From Phytophthora hibernalis (Eukaryota > Oomycota > Peronosporomycetes > Peronosporales > Peronosporaceae): a DNA stretch of 64,000 nt. The translations under genes and the position numbers were made by a program. The stretch spans positions 806,001 through 870,000 of the forward strand of contig JAAKBF010000224.1 in NCBI GenBank assembly GCA_012656075.1, read 5' to 3'. The stretch's first letter is position 1. Every line of letters begins with the position of its first letter. The notes beneath the pieces were generated by a model. That model was not told the origin of the DNA and searched no databases. It saw only the letters and a list, made by a program, of their open reading frames with translations. Positions 41,501 to 53,375 of this stretch are shown here, in pieces.

Positions 41501-42738
41501 ACGCGTACCTGGACGTGTGTAGCTCGAAGATGCGTGCGATTCTGAAGTTGCAGGATAAGCTTTTCTCGGAAGGTGGCATGCTGGAGCGTATTTGCTTGAG
41601 CGTGAAGACGAAGAAGAAGGACGGCGCAGCAGAAATGAAGCGCGCGATGCAGCAGGGGTTGGAAGCATTAAACGAGCTTCTGCCTGGCTCGTTCCAGTTG
41701 CCTCTTGATCCTCGCATTGAAGTAGGAAAAATCATCGTGAGCAAGTGCCGCGTGATGGATTCGGCGAAGAAGCCGCTGTGGTTGGTGTTTGAGAATGCTG
41801 AGGAAGGCGGTGATCCGGTGACGGTTATGTTCAAGGCCGGTGATGACGTGCGGCAAGATTGCTTGACGCTGCAGTTGATCCGTTTGATGGATGAAATGTG
41901 GCGTGAGGAAGGTTTGGATCTGGCAATGGAGCCGTACAAGTGTGTGGCCACTTCTCCGATGACGGGCATCCTTCAGATTGTGCCGAACTCAGTCACAACA
42001 GCTGATGTTCACAAACGCGGTGGGATCATGGGATCTTTCAAGGATCCGATTTTCGCAGAATGGATTCAAGCTAATAATCCCGATGGAAAAAGTCACAGGG
42101 CTGCCATCAACTTGTTTGGCCGCTCCTGTGCTGGTTACTGTGTTGCAACCTACGTTCTTGGTATCGGCGATCGTCACAATGACAACATCATGGTACGTGG
42201 ACAAAGTTGCTTTGAGTTGATCTACGAGCTCTACTTATCTGGTTAATCAATATGTGCAACAGATCTCTTCAGCTGGTCGCTATTTTCACATTGATTTTGG
42301 TCACTTCCTGGGGCACGTCAAGTACAGCGTACGTAAACAGCAACCTGTGGGTCTGTTGGCTTATTCTCATATTTTTGTGTGTTCTGTTTGTAGATGGGAA
42401 TGGCACGTGAGCGCACACCTTTCGTATTCACAAAAGAAATGGGATACGTCTTAGGTGGCACAGAAGGGAAGGAATTTGGCAAATTTTTAGAAACCGGCTG
42501 CATCGCGTACAACGTGCTTCGGCGACACATGCACTTGCTGGTTTCACTTTTGCTTCTCATGGTGCCGGCTGATATGCCTGAGCTTACAGGCCGCGATGAC
42601 ATTAACTACATAGTGTCAACCCTGAAGCCAGAGCAGTCGGAGGAGCAGGCATGCGAATCACTTCAGCGTACTATCGCCGATTGCCTCGGAAGTTGGTCCA
42701 GGCGGTTTGACAACACCATTCACAATCTTGTTCATTGA
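38590..42738 (+). CDS. Class I-like phosphoinositide 3-kinase with two PH domains (paralogue 2)
   Basis: Exons 38590-42192, 42263-42328 and 42394-42738; about 1338 residues. Same domain order as paralogue 1: PH1 (LLRKRGEGFKAFKKRYMELD), Ras-binding-type domain, C2, PH2 (KEGWLRKVGNYKSLTRWRRR), helical domain and kinase domain with VMFKAGDDVRQD, GIGDRHNDNIM and HIDFGHFLGH; activation loop MGMARERTPFVF. Intron positions are identical in the two genes. Three single-base breaks lie near the start (38828-38831, 39434-39437, 39532-39533), after which ~2.6 kb is intact. The helical and kinase parts are far more similar to paralogue 1, at silent sites too, than the N-terminal half is. The activation loop has one basic residue fewer than paralogue 1 (ARER versus RRER), which might affect substrate choice. 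Confidence 0.9.
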
Positions 42739-43210
42739 TAAAGAGGCTAGCGAACGTGGGGAGCCGGATAAGTAAAAGTACTTCGAAGTAATAAATAAAT
42801 GAATGCTATGAATGCTTGCCTACCGGCGCATCGATTTCTTCAGTTTTTGCAGCCATGGTCGGCAATGTTGTGGCTTGAATATCTTGCGGAAATTCTCCAG
42901 TGTATCGAGGCCTGATCCAAGAATGGCCTTCATTAAGCGGTAAGCAAATTGTATCAGCAGAGGTTGTTCTTGGTAGTGTCTGATGTCGTGCTTCACTGGT
43001 GAGAGAGAGCACCCCACATAAATCTCAATTGTTCTGTTAGCCGATGAGAGCCTCATGCACCTTGCTGTTTCGAGAGCTGGACGCCTCAAGTGCAATCTAT
43101 ATTTCCAACAGTTCCGTGTAAAGTGGATCGTTTGCAGTGAACAAGGTGCTGCTGTGCTTGCATATGCACTCTATACCGGTACATGTATTCTCTCAATGGA
43201 GCGGGCTAAC
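42739..43210. other. Convergent intergenic region
   Basis: Between the 3' ends of PI3-kinase 2 and COA7. No gene recognised. One ACCGGT palindrome at about 43170. Confidence 0.45.
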
Positions 43211-44203
43211 TTAGGCCGACTTGATGGAGGACATGCCACCCGCCTGCTCAATGAGCTTCTCCGTCTTGGTGCGGTACTCCTGGTACTTAGTCTCATCCTT
43301 GGGGATACTTTCGTCGCCCTTCTTGTACATCACAGCCAGGTTGTGGCAGGCAGGTGCGAAGTTGGCGTCACAGGCCTTCTCCAGGTACGTCTTCGCCTCC
43401 AGCGCATCGCGCTTAATGGAGCTACCCGACAGATACATGGTCGCCATGCGGTTGCAGCTATTGGCATCATCGCGCTCGCACGCTTCCTTGAAAGCCGCGA
43501 GACCCTTAGAGAAATCCTACACAAAGTAAGCAACGATGACCATGAGCAAAACGTACTTTCACCGAATAACATCAAACGACATCAACCTTTTCACAACCAA
43601 TGCCCTGAGTACGCATGAAGCCCACGTGATGGCAACCCGCAGCATGACCTCCAGCACACGATTTCTCTACGAATCCACACCCAGTCCGAAATGTTAGGCC
43701 CCAAGTACAGAACTGCCATCACCATTTGACGCAACTCACCGAAAAGCTTGAACGCCTCCGGGTCGTTCTGCTCCGCGCCCTTACCGGCAACTGAAGATCC
43801 AATAGGTAACATTAATACAGCATCCACAGCATTTACTGACGGGGCAATCGTTTGCCAAGCGTACGTTTGAGTCGTCCGAGGTTGAAACAGGAGGCCGGGT
43901 ATCCGTTCTTGGAGCAGTTGAGTTCGTACATTTTAGCTGCAACGACACACAAAATTCAATTGCAACGCATCCATTAGCACACCACGTCACCAAAACTTCG
44001 AGCAATAGTCCTGTAGCATTGTCACCGCCCACCTGCATCCTTGTAGTTCTTGTCTACGACCGCCAGCCATTCGCCCCAACTGTGACACGCGCTGGCGTCG
44101 CCCTCGCCGTCGTTGCAATTGAGCGGAACTCGTAGTGGCGCTCCTCCAACTGCTGGTTCACGCGCTTCACCTCCGCGGCGCTGTGGTCGCTGGCCTTGAC
44201 CAT
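43211..44203 (-). CDS. COA7: COA7-like Sel1-repeat protein (cytochrome c oxidase assembly)
   Basis: Exons (leftwards) 44203-44033, 43936-43865, 43790-43740, 43648-43587 and 43516-43211; about 220 residues (human COA7 231). It is built of Sel1-type helical repeats each carrying a cysteine in the same place: SACHSWGEWL, ASCFNLGRLK, AGCHHVGFMR, NSCNRMATMYL and PACHNLAVMYKKG. Regularly spaced cysteine pairs are the hallmark of COA7, an intermembrane-space, disulfide-rich protein needed for complex IV assembly. One break at GG 44124-44125. All four introns are in phase once that base is counted. The start MVKASDHS lacks a cleavable presequence, as expected for disulfide-relay import. Confidence 0.8.
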
Positions 44204-44223
44204 GGTAATGGGTTTTGAGGTTA

Positions 44224-44300
44224 CCCACCCCGGGTGGGCCACCCGTCCACCCCGAGAACCCAAATTGATGATATTGGGTGGGTTAAAGGAAAACCCACCC
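44224..44300. repeat. CCCACC-rich double hairpin in a divergent promoter
   Basis: Two inverted repeats: cccacc/ggtggg around ccg at 44224-44238, and gggtgggtt/aacccaccc at 44276-44284 and 44292-44300. Several further acccaccc/cacccg units lie between. The segment sits in the 256-bp gap between COA7 and the PLD gene. It may be a short transposable-element relic or a promoter element. Confidence 0.55.
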
Positions 44301-44459
44301 ACCCGTTTACCTGTCACCCTCCATTCACAAAACCTATTTTTAGTATCATGTACTATTTTTTGTCACATGCCAATTGCTTAGCCATCAAAAAAAGTAGCCC
44401 TGTTCCGTGAAAGGACGCGAGCAAAAACGACAAAGTAATGCTGCATTGCTCGATCGGCC

Positions 44460-46066
44460 ATGGCGACGGAGGACTTGAGTCGCTCGATCCCTTTCTTCCC
44501 AGACCCGCAGCAACGGGCCAATGTGGCGGAGAAAAATGAGCGCGCGTCGTTCGAGCAGCCTGTTCTGGAGCCTGACAAGTGGTTCCTCACGGCCAAAGAA
44601 ATGCGGACAGCGCGAGATGGCTTCGAGCGACCGAGTCACGCGCTGTTTACGACGGGGAACCACGTGAAGATCTACGCAGCGTCGGCCAATTATTTCAGCG
44701 ACGTGGCGGAAAACATCGCGCAGGTCTGTGAACGCGATCTCGTGTACATGACAGGATGGTCAGTGTGCAACGTGCCGTTCAAGCCGCTGGAGGAGACGTC
44801 GACTTTGCACGAGTTGGTGAAGGGTGCTGTGGCACGTGGAGCCGACGTTCGCATGCTGGTGTGGTCAAATCTGACAGAGCGGAAGCAGGTTTTGGAGGTT
44901 CGAGACTTTGTGAACGCCTTGCCACCGCCGAAAGCGAGCGGCCCCGCTCGTTTCGTGTTTGATGATCGTTTGCCGCACCGGACGTCGTCACATCACCAGA
45001 AGTCTGTGTTGATACGCAAGGGCCGTGATCTTGTAGCTTACGTTGGAGGAGTCGACCTCACTTCGAACCGCTGGGACACACTCGAGCACGATCAACACGA
45101 ACTGCGGCAACGCGTTGACATTGAGAGAAAGAATCGCAAAGGGTGGTTGGATGCCCACGCACGGATCATTGGGCCTGCAACCAAGGACGTAGCAACGAAC
45201 TTCCTCGCACGATGGAACTCGGAGCCAAAGCCGTCGCAGGACTTGCTAGACGACCTACTTGACTTTGAGAACCCAGCCTTCTCCACCCTTCCTCCCGTTG
45301 AAGAGGCTGATCCCTTGCTTGTGGTCCCTGAAGATGGATCGCATGCCGTGCAGTTTGTTTGCACGTACAGCCCAGACTATGACGGCTACACTGACTTTGC
45401 ACCGATGGGTGAGCAGTCGATCTTGCATGCCCGTATCAAAGCTATTCGAAACGCGCGCAACTACATTTTCATCCAAGACCAATACTTCATACTCGTACCA
45501 GAGCTGCTGGATATCCTTCTGGAAGTAATGCCCAGCATCACACGCCTCGTTGTTATTGTTCAGAGAACCGTCGAGGCGAGTTACACAGGCTATGACAAAT
45601 ATCTATACGACATGGTGTCCCCTCTTCTGCTTCATTTTCCAGACAAATTTCAGCTCTACACAACAAAGGAGTCACGCAGCTTGTACATCCACAGCAAGAT
45701 AGTAATCGTTGACGACGTGTACGTCTCGCTCGGCTCAGCTAATTGGAATCGTCGCAGCATGACGAGCGACACAGAGCTTGGTATCAACATTGTTGACGCA
45801 GATTACGTGCAATCACCAGACAGCGTCACCGTCAACAAGCTTGCTCGGGAGTTCCGCCTACAGAAATTTGTCGAGGCAACAAAACTTCCGCTCGAAAAGT
45901 TAGAGACCATGACTTTGTCGAGGCGTGCGATGCGCTCGACGATGCCGCTCGCGATGGTGGCTTCAGCCTGATTGAAACTTACACTCTGGAGGACAAGGCT
46001 AGGTTCGACGTTGAGCACATCCATCGGCAGATTGTCGATCCCGGGGACCCTTTGGGGAGCAGGTAA
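44460..46066 (+). CDS. Phospholipase D-like protein
   Basis: About 535 residues, no intron. The second HKD motif is canonical: IHSKIVIVDD, followed by SLGSANWNRRSM. The first is HHQKSVLIRKGRD, followed by YVGGVDLTSNRWD: His and Lys are present but the aspartate is not four residues after the Lys. It is displaced by a small insertion or replaced by a later Asp. No PX, PH or C2 domain and no signal peptide is visible, so this is a short cytosolic PLD of the kind that is multi-copy in oomycetes. PLDs hydrolyse phosphatidylcholine to phosphatidic acid. Near the C-terminus one base is missing at TTT 45914-45916; with it the protein continues to the TAA at 46064-46066. Confidence 0.85.
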
Positions 46067-46378
46067 ATACCGACATACCAATTCATTCGATTCGACGTAC
46101 TAATCCGCCGTTTCATTGTTGTAGTGAACATCAACAAACGGGATGGTGTGCTGCGGTCTCTCGATGCTTAATGTGTTGTAGGCCCCAGACAAAAATACGA
46201 GCGAGGTCGCAAAGTCATTAATGCTTGTGGGACTACTACGTGAAGTAGACGTGTACATGTAAAAGGATCACTCATCTTGACAAGTATATGTATTGAAGAA
46301 AGATATCTTGCGGAAGCGAAATTAGTCGCACCACTGTTTTGCTCTTGGTTCTTGACCAGATGAATCTATACGCAATTT
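46067..46378. other. Convergent intergenic region
   Basis: 312 bp between the PLD and bestrophin 1 3' ends. Nothing recognised. Confidence 0.45.
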
Positions 46379-47749
46379 TTACGCCGCAGAGTCCGAGCCG
46401 TATCCGCTGCCTTTGCTACCGCTATTGGTCAGACTTGTATCTTGAATGAGCTTTGTAAACTCGTTGATCTCAGGTAATGATCCTTGCTGTAGCATGGCAC
46501 CGTGCGATGCCGAAATACGGCCTTGGTGGAACGAGAAATCACTTTGGAGCGGTGCAGGTTTGGCCTTGTCTAGAGATGGTCTTCGTTCTGGAACGGAGAT
46601 CTCCGGAATGCGTGCAAGACTGATGCCCCCGAAACAAAATAATACTGACTGCGAATCAGCACGGTGAGCTCTTCCTCGATCTGCAAAAGGCGTGCCTCCA
46701 AGTCAATATCGTTCGCATCCAGACCAAACGGGCATTCGATCTCCATAGCAACTTCGTCTGCCATGAAAAGGAAAGTGCCCCACATGAATACCCAGAGCGG
46801 AGTATACAATCCGGACCTTGGCACGATGACGAATGTGTACAACAACATGTACGCGGTGAGCAGGAATTGCAGATATTGCATGTAGTTGAATGGGATCGGG
46901 ACATTTGCGATGTTGAACACGGTGGTGTACAGGTTGGGCAGTCGAGCGAGTTTTAACTGGAGGGCGTTAGCGTTGGGCAAAGTCAGATGTCCGCGGTTCG
47001 TGGCGACCTGCACCAATCTCTTCAACCAGAGCTCTGTAATCGTAGCGCGCAGCTTGTGTGGGTTGTACGAACAATGGCTCTGTAAGATTCCTTGTCTTCG
47101 ACTTGCATTTTGTGCTCCGTTCCGCATGCGTATAGTTCATCGTATTCAGCGTCGGTTAGAACTCCAGCTTCCTTCAGCTTATCGATGCCATCCACACCAC
47201 GACAGTCGTGGAATACGATGGCGATGTACAGGAACACCAGACGGCGCAACTCCGTGAAGAATGTACATTTTTCCAGGACATCCTGCGGGATATTCAGCGC
47301 CTTGAAATCCACCGACGGTCGACGTACTTGTGGTCGTGTTTCATTCTTGGTGGCGTCTTCAAGCTTCGAGGCTTCGGTCTCAGTTGCATTGAAGTCTCCG
47401 TCGCCTCGTTCATCGTGGTGCTCATGTACGCGCAGCCTGAACCCACAATGTCCCGCGCTGCTTCGGACAATGTACCGACAGCAACCACGCCAGCTCGCCA
47501 CTGTGCGAACGCCGAGTTCATTCGAAACGAGACGATGAGACCCAGGAACGTGTTAAATACAGTGAGTGAGTCCATGAACGCCGTCGATTCCCGAGTAGGG
47601 ACCACAAACGGGTGGTACTGGTTCACCAAGGCAACCATCAGAGCAAACATCGCCATGATGAAAGCTCGCACCGGGGCTTGACCATTCAGCGCAGAACCTT
47701 GCCAGCGCATCAGCACACCCCAGAGGCGCGATGCATCGTAGTAGATCAT
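46379..47749 (-). CDS. Bestrophin-family (UPF0187/RFP-TM) channel protein 1
   Basis: About 457 residues, no intron. Starts MIYYDASRLWGVLMRW, shared with paralogue 2. It has four main hydrophobic regions and the family's conserved stretches: FNTFLGLIVSFRMNSAFAQW, KCTFFTELRRLVFLYIAI, VPIPFNYMQYLQFLLTAYML and MEIECPFGLDANDIDL, with FGLDANDIDLE matching the C-terminal signature. Bestrophins and their bacterial/plant relatives form pentameric chloride channels. The C-terminal FSFHQGRISASH and INEFTKLIQDT are shared by all three copies here and may be regulatory. Three single-base breaks: TT 47409-47410, GGG 47060-47062 and CCCCC 46626-46630. Ion selectivity and location are not deducible. Confidence 0.88.
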
Positions 47750-48270
47750 CCGAATTGACTTGAGCCTCGTCGGGAGATTTCCGGAGTGATATCTCGAGCT
47801 CCATCGATGGAGCTCAGCGCGACGCGATATAGTCGACCATCTGACGGAATAAGGACGCACCCCCAGCTGGAACACCGCATAGCGTGCTCATGGAAAACAC
47901 TGCCGCACTTGCTGTCTTGAAACTCTCATGCTGCAAGACAAAGTGTGCGGCTGGAATCGGAGCCTGGAAACGGTGTACAAAATGAACGGTAAAGCAATCG
48001 GTGCCTGGAGCCGCGTTCACTTCGGCTTCTGATCGGCGAAATCACCATCGTGTAGATTTTTTTGGTGTAAGCATGAATCATCTTTTCACGGCATTTTGAG
48101 GATGGAGCACTAACCAGCTGTGCATTCTGCACACTCTTCTGGACACTGCAAGATGGGGGCGTGGTGCAATGGACCTGTGGCTGCACATTGATGCGTGTGA
48201 GGTTTGCGCCACATCGTCCGTAAAAACTTCATTCCGGAACAAGCGTCCAAGTGCCAAGTCCTAGTCGTCG
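47750..48270. other. Divergent promoter region between two bestrophin genes
   Basis: 521 bp separating the head-to-head bestrophins 1 and 2. Only short shadow frames seen. Confidence 0.5.
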
Positions 48271-49687
48271 ATGATTTACTACAATACGTCAAGGCTTTGG
48301 GGAGTGCTGCTACGGTGGCATGGGTCCGCCTTGAATGGTCAAGCTCCCGTGCGAGCGCTGATCATGGCGTCCATCGCTATGGTCATTGCACTCACCAACC
48401 ACTATCACCCGTTCGTGGTGGCTACCCGCAACTCAACGGCGTTCACCGACTCGTTGACGGTGTTCAACACGTTCCTCGGTCTCATCGTCTCGTTCAGGTT
48501 GAATTCGGCTTTCACACAATGGAGAGCAGGCATGGTGGCCGTGGGTCGCTATCCGAAGTGGCTCGGGAGATTGTCGGCTCGGGTTGTGCCTATGTGAGCA
48601 CTACCATTAAGGAGGAACTAAAGGAACGTGGCGTGGAGGACACGAACGACGAGGCCATTGCAGAAGCTGCGAAACGAGCAGGAAGGACGCTGGATGAAGA
48701 GATGGAGCTGGACAAGAAGCGACAGCAACTTGGAGGTGCTCGACACAAGCACCAGCCGATTCCACGTGATGTGCTGGAGAAGTGCACGTTCTTCACAGAG
48801 TTACGTCGTCTGGTGTTCCTGTACATTGCCATCGTGTTTCATGACTGCCGTGGCCGCGACGGCATTGACAAATTGAAGGACTCGGGCGTTCTGACCGATG
48901 CTGAGTACGACGAGCTGTATGCGTGCGGCTCGGAGCACAAGAAGGTGGTCAAGGACAAGGAATCCTATCGTGCTCTGGTGCGCCGTACCCTCACAAGCTG
49001 CGTGCTACGATCACAGAGCTCTGGTTGAAGCGGTTGGTGCAGGTTGCCACTCGACGTGGTCACCTGACGTTGCCCAACTCGAACAACTTGCAGATCAAGA
49101 TTGCCCAACTCCCGAACCTGTACACGACAGTATTCAACATCGCCAACGTTCCGATCCCGTTCAACTACATGCAGTACCTGCAGTATCTGCTTTCCGCCTA
49201 CATGCTACTCTACACTTTCGTCATCGTGCCAAACTCGGGCCTTTACACGCCGATTTGGGTGTTTTTGTGGGGAACCTTCCTCTTCATGGCCGATGAAGTC
49301 GCGATGGAGATTGAATGCCCGTTTGGGCTGGATGCGAACGACATCGACTTGGAGGCGCGGCTGCTGCAGATTGAGGAAGAGCTTACGGTGCTGATCCGTA
49401 GTCAATACTACTTTGTGACCGGAGGAGCAAGCCTTTCGCACATCCCGGAGCACTCTGACGATGGGTCTTGGCGCCAGATGCCGTACTCAAAGTTGCAGTC
49501 GAAGACAGAAATCACCGAGGCGTTCTCGTTCCACCAAGGCCGATTGTCTCCATCGAACATGGCGATGGTGCAGCAAGACTCCCTACCTCAAATCAACGAG
49601 TTCACTGCACTGATTGAAGACCCAGCAAAGAAGAAGGCACTTCCAGCAAAAGGTGGTGAATACGGATCGACCGACGCTGTAGCATAG
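48271..49687 (+). CDS. Bestrophin-family channel protein 2
   Basis: About 472 residues, no intron. Starts MIYYNTSRLWGVLLRWHGSA; conserved blocks FNTFLGLIVSFRLNSAFTQW, KCTFFTELRRLVFLYIAI, VPIPFNYMQYLQYLLSAYML and ECPFGLDANDIDLEARLL, then FSFHQGRLSPSN near the end. The loop after the second membrane region is longer and more charged than in paralogue 1 (EELKERGVEDTNDEAIAEAA). It is transcribed divergently from bestrophin 1 and shares its start. Two single-base breaks: GGG 48543-48545 and CCC 48988-48990. Confidence 0.88.
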
Positions 49688-49770
49688 GCGACGCAGCTCT
49701 TGAAACAGCAAGTATGTATGCAGCTATTCACTCACCTGCAAATAAATTCACTTTAGAGCCATTTGGGCCT

Positions 49771-52700
49771 CTATGTCAGCACTACTTCTTCGATATCGGA
49801 GTCGTCGAAGCTCATCACACGGTCGTTTTGAACATCGCTACTGACGGGTGTATGCACTGCTGGCGGTGCCGGTAATGGGTTCTCGTGGGTTTCTGCTTCA
49901 TCTCTTCTGTCAACTAAATCGACAAGCCCCATGACAACCGCACTAGTAGACGCTTCCACCAATTCACTTTCCTTTTCCAAGCTTGGAATGTCGGTGTCGA
50001 AGGACATCTCCGATGATGCCACGATAGACTGCGTGCGGTCTGCTCTTGCCATCGGTTGGATGAGCTCGAACTCACTGGCTGTTGAGAGCTGATCTGATTC
50101 CAAAGAGTTTGCACGCTGTGGTGAGCTTGCCTCTTCAAACCGGTCAGATCTTGTGCGTGACAGTGCAGGGCGAACTGATGGGCGCACCTGAGGTGACATC
50201 AGATCCGTTGAAGAGCCCACGCGTGGGAGATGCCATTCTGTAGCTTCATCCTGCCACTCTGTTCTGCGAGCGTCCTCGATATTTTCCGTGCCAGAAACAA
50301 CCTGTTGAACTTCGATTGAATTGGGCTCTGGGTCATTGTGCTCTCCAGAACGATGAGCTTCAATCTCCCATGATGATCTTTTCCTGTCCTCCGTGGCCGC
50401 GTCAACTCTTATTGATCTGATTGTTGAGTTTGCTGACGTCTCCCGTGGGAACCTGGTATTCGGGTCTTCTGGATGTTCCGTCTTAGTATTTGCGCTGACT
50501 GGTTCTGATTCCCCAAGTGGAAGTTGGCGAGCAACAGGGATATTGTGACTTGCTTGGATACTACTAACATTGTTAGCAATTGTAGTCACGTGTGGACGGT
50601 GCTCTTCAACTTCTGATGCCTCATCGTCACGATGGAGACTCTCCACAAGATAATCAAGCGCTTCTCGCACTCCAGGCGTGTTTGTTTCCTGTATATCGGC
50701 AGTATTACTTTTCGCGAAGTCATCGGCGAGGTAAGTAGTGCCTTCTCTCGCCTCTCCCTCCACAACCACCGTAAGCGTGTTCTTTACTGAATATCGCCGA
50801 GTTGGTGCCATCAAAGACATCTCTGAACTATCTTGGTTGGCCGCGGACAATTGCTGGGTTTCATTTTCGTTAAATTTGTTGTCGCTTGAGATTCTGCCTG
50901 TACTGGCAGATCTAACAGCGTTCGTTACCACCACGCCGTCGCTGCTCGAAGCCCCACTCGGCTGATGTGACTTCATTGAAGCTCCGAAAGCTGCCATTGC
51001 TTGTCGAACTAGCCCTTGACTGGCCTCTGATTTGGCGCGGGTCTCCATTTTGAACCGCTCAAGCGCTTGCTGCCTTGTTTTCTCCATTGGCACCCACTCT
51101 TTCTCAATGATCGCATTTACGGCATTTTCACAGTCTACCATTTTTACCAGAACCTCGGTTGGCAATACTTCTAAATGCCCGTACAGCGCCTGCTGTATGA
51201 TCTGTAAATTCTCATCCAATAGCCACACGCTTTTCGCTGGAACGCCAAACCGACGTGAAAACTGCTCTAGTTGCGAAAGACAACTTGAAACACGTTCTTT
51301 CACCACACCTTCGTCATGCTGGAAACGACTTCGGACATATCTGTGTCGAGAAATCGAGCTGTAGTCTTTTGATACCGGATTTTGCTGTTCGTGAGTCGCT
51401 GCAACTTTGCTTGCCGCTCTGAAAAAAAGCAAATTGTTTTAGACAAGTGAATCAAAGTACCGGTAAAGATACGCGTTTTGCTTCAGTGGTTACCTTTGGG
51501 CACGTTCGGAGAGCGTCAAGGAGATCTTGGCTGTGCATTTGCTGGATGTAGTCAGGAATTCGATCATCCTCATTTTCCACTGTCGGCCGAGCGGGTATAA
51601 TCTCTTCGATTCGACTGTCGATATCATTGAGAGAAGGTTCCTGTGGTGCAGAATCCGACTCTGCATCACTGACTGCCGTAGGAACATCCACAGTGACTGC
51701 CTGTACTTCTGCATCAACTGAAGCAGGTGCTTGCAAAAGATCCACTGTTTGAATGCCCACATCTTCGAAACTCAAAATCAAAGCGTCTGTACCCACATCT
51801 GCACAGGCCGGAGCGCATGGCCCAGTTAGTGTCTCGCTTTCAACTCGAAGTGAACTGATCTGCTCGTCTGTCTGCACACCTTCATTAACCGTGTCGTATT
51901 GCTCAGTCTGGGAACTGTTTTCCGCAGCACAACACTTGAGTCCTCTCGAGACAAAGCCAATTTATCCGCCAGCTCCTTCTTTTTCTTAAGGCTGACAAAT
52001 GCAACGCTTGGACCTTTGTCAGCTCCTCTCGAGAGGCCATCAGCTCCCTGTTTACCATTTCAAGAGTCTGTTGCAAATTCCTAATCTCTGCCTCGGCAGC
52101 AATCAATGCATCGCCATCTCTTGGAGTTGAACTAGCAGACAACCCCGCAGACCCCATCATTTTCCTTTTCAAAGTAAGAAATTGAATTTGCTGCTTCAGG
52201 TCCTCCAGTTCGTCCTCAGCTTTTTGCTTCTGCTGACAAACCTCATCCATTTGTCGCCGTGATACTTCGTGCTCCTCTTCTGTCTCCATCCGACTCCGTT
52301 TTTGGTCTTCAGCTAGCTTTGTCTCGGCGTGCAGTCGCTCGTACATTTGCTTCACTTTGGTGGCTTCCTCTTCCGCGAGCGTCCGCAGCTTCTCTTCATG
52401 GTCATGCAGTGCCCGCTCCACCTGCTGCACCATCTTTTGCATGACCGCCGCTGCATCCTCATTCTTCACTTTATTCTCCTTCTCTTCATCTTCCCGCTGA
52501 AAATCTCGTTTCATCTTGTGCTTCACCGGGGTCTCCATCTCCAAACTCTCTCCTGCATGTCGTCGCACCAAATGTTTCTCCAAATACTCCGCCGACGAGA
52601 ACAATTTGCCACAGAACCCACACACGCGCGCCACTTCGTCCATCTCATCTCCCTCCATCAAAACCTTCTTCCTTTGTCTCGCTCGTCTGCCCGAAATCAA

Positions 52701-53228
52701 CTCCGTCAGCAACGTCTCAATGGTAGCCACCGCGGACGGCGACGCCCTGCCACAACAGCAAAAATCCACAAAAATCACATTAGCCACCCAATCGTCAACT
52801 TCAACGAAATATCACACTACCCGTGGATCTGCAGCAGTTTGGCGATATTCTGCAGCACCTGGTGGAGCTTCTCCACCTGCTTCTCGCCGGTGCGCGTCCG
52901 CGCCTTCCACTTGTGCGCGCAGCAGCAGCTCGTCCCTGGCCGTCTCCAGCTGCCGCATCTCCTGGCCCAGCGACTCCAACACGTCCCCGTCCCGCGCCCG
53001 CATGAAGAGCAGATATTCCATCGACAGCTGCAGCACGCGCAGCAGAAACCACGCGTCGCGCGTCGTCGGGTCCTTCGGCGTCTTGGGCAGCCGCGCGAAC
53101 GTCACGTGCAGCGCGTAGGGCTCCAGCAGCGCCGGGTCTCCACGGCGCACTGCGTCGTCCACGTCCAGCCCGCCCAGAAGCCGCCAATTGAGCTGCTCGC
53201 TACGCTCTCGCCAGCAGAACCGCCGCAT
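49771..53228 (-). CDS. DZIP1: DZIP1-like zinc-finger/coiled-coil protein (basal body, ciliogenesis)
   Basis: Exons (leftwards) 53228-52821, 52746-51494 and 51418-49771. The N-terminus (CWRERSEQLNWRLLGGLDVD ... DAWFLLRVLQLSMEYLLFMR) is the DZIP N-terminal domain. It is followed by the single C2H2 finger CGFCGKLFSSAEYLEKHLVRRH, whose spacing and position are diagnostic of DZIP1/DZIP1L. A long coiled coil follows (HDHEEKLRTLAEEEATKVKQ). The last exon has ERVSSCLSQLEQFSRRFGVP and then a long acidic/Ser-rich tail. In animals DZIP1 sits at the basal body and is required for cilia; here it probably serves the zoospore flagella. Breaks: the GC repeat at about 52916-52922 (two bases), AA 52003-52004 and TTTT 51918-51921. 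The phase between exons 2 and 3 is not resolved. Confidence 0.82.
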
Positions 53229-53375
53229 CTTCTTATCTGATACTCCGGAGTACGTCGGATTTAAAATTATCCATCTTCAACATTAGGTGCGCCACACCAT
53301 CCAACACCTCCTCAAACCGATCGCTAACGTAAGTATTTGCTTTCATCCACCCGCTCCATTGGCTGGTGGTCCGAG

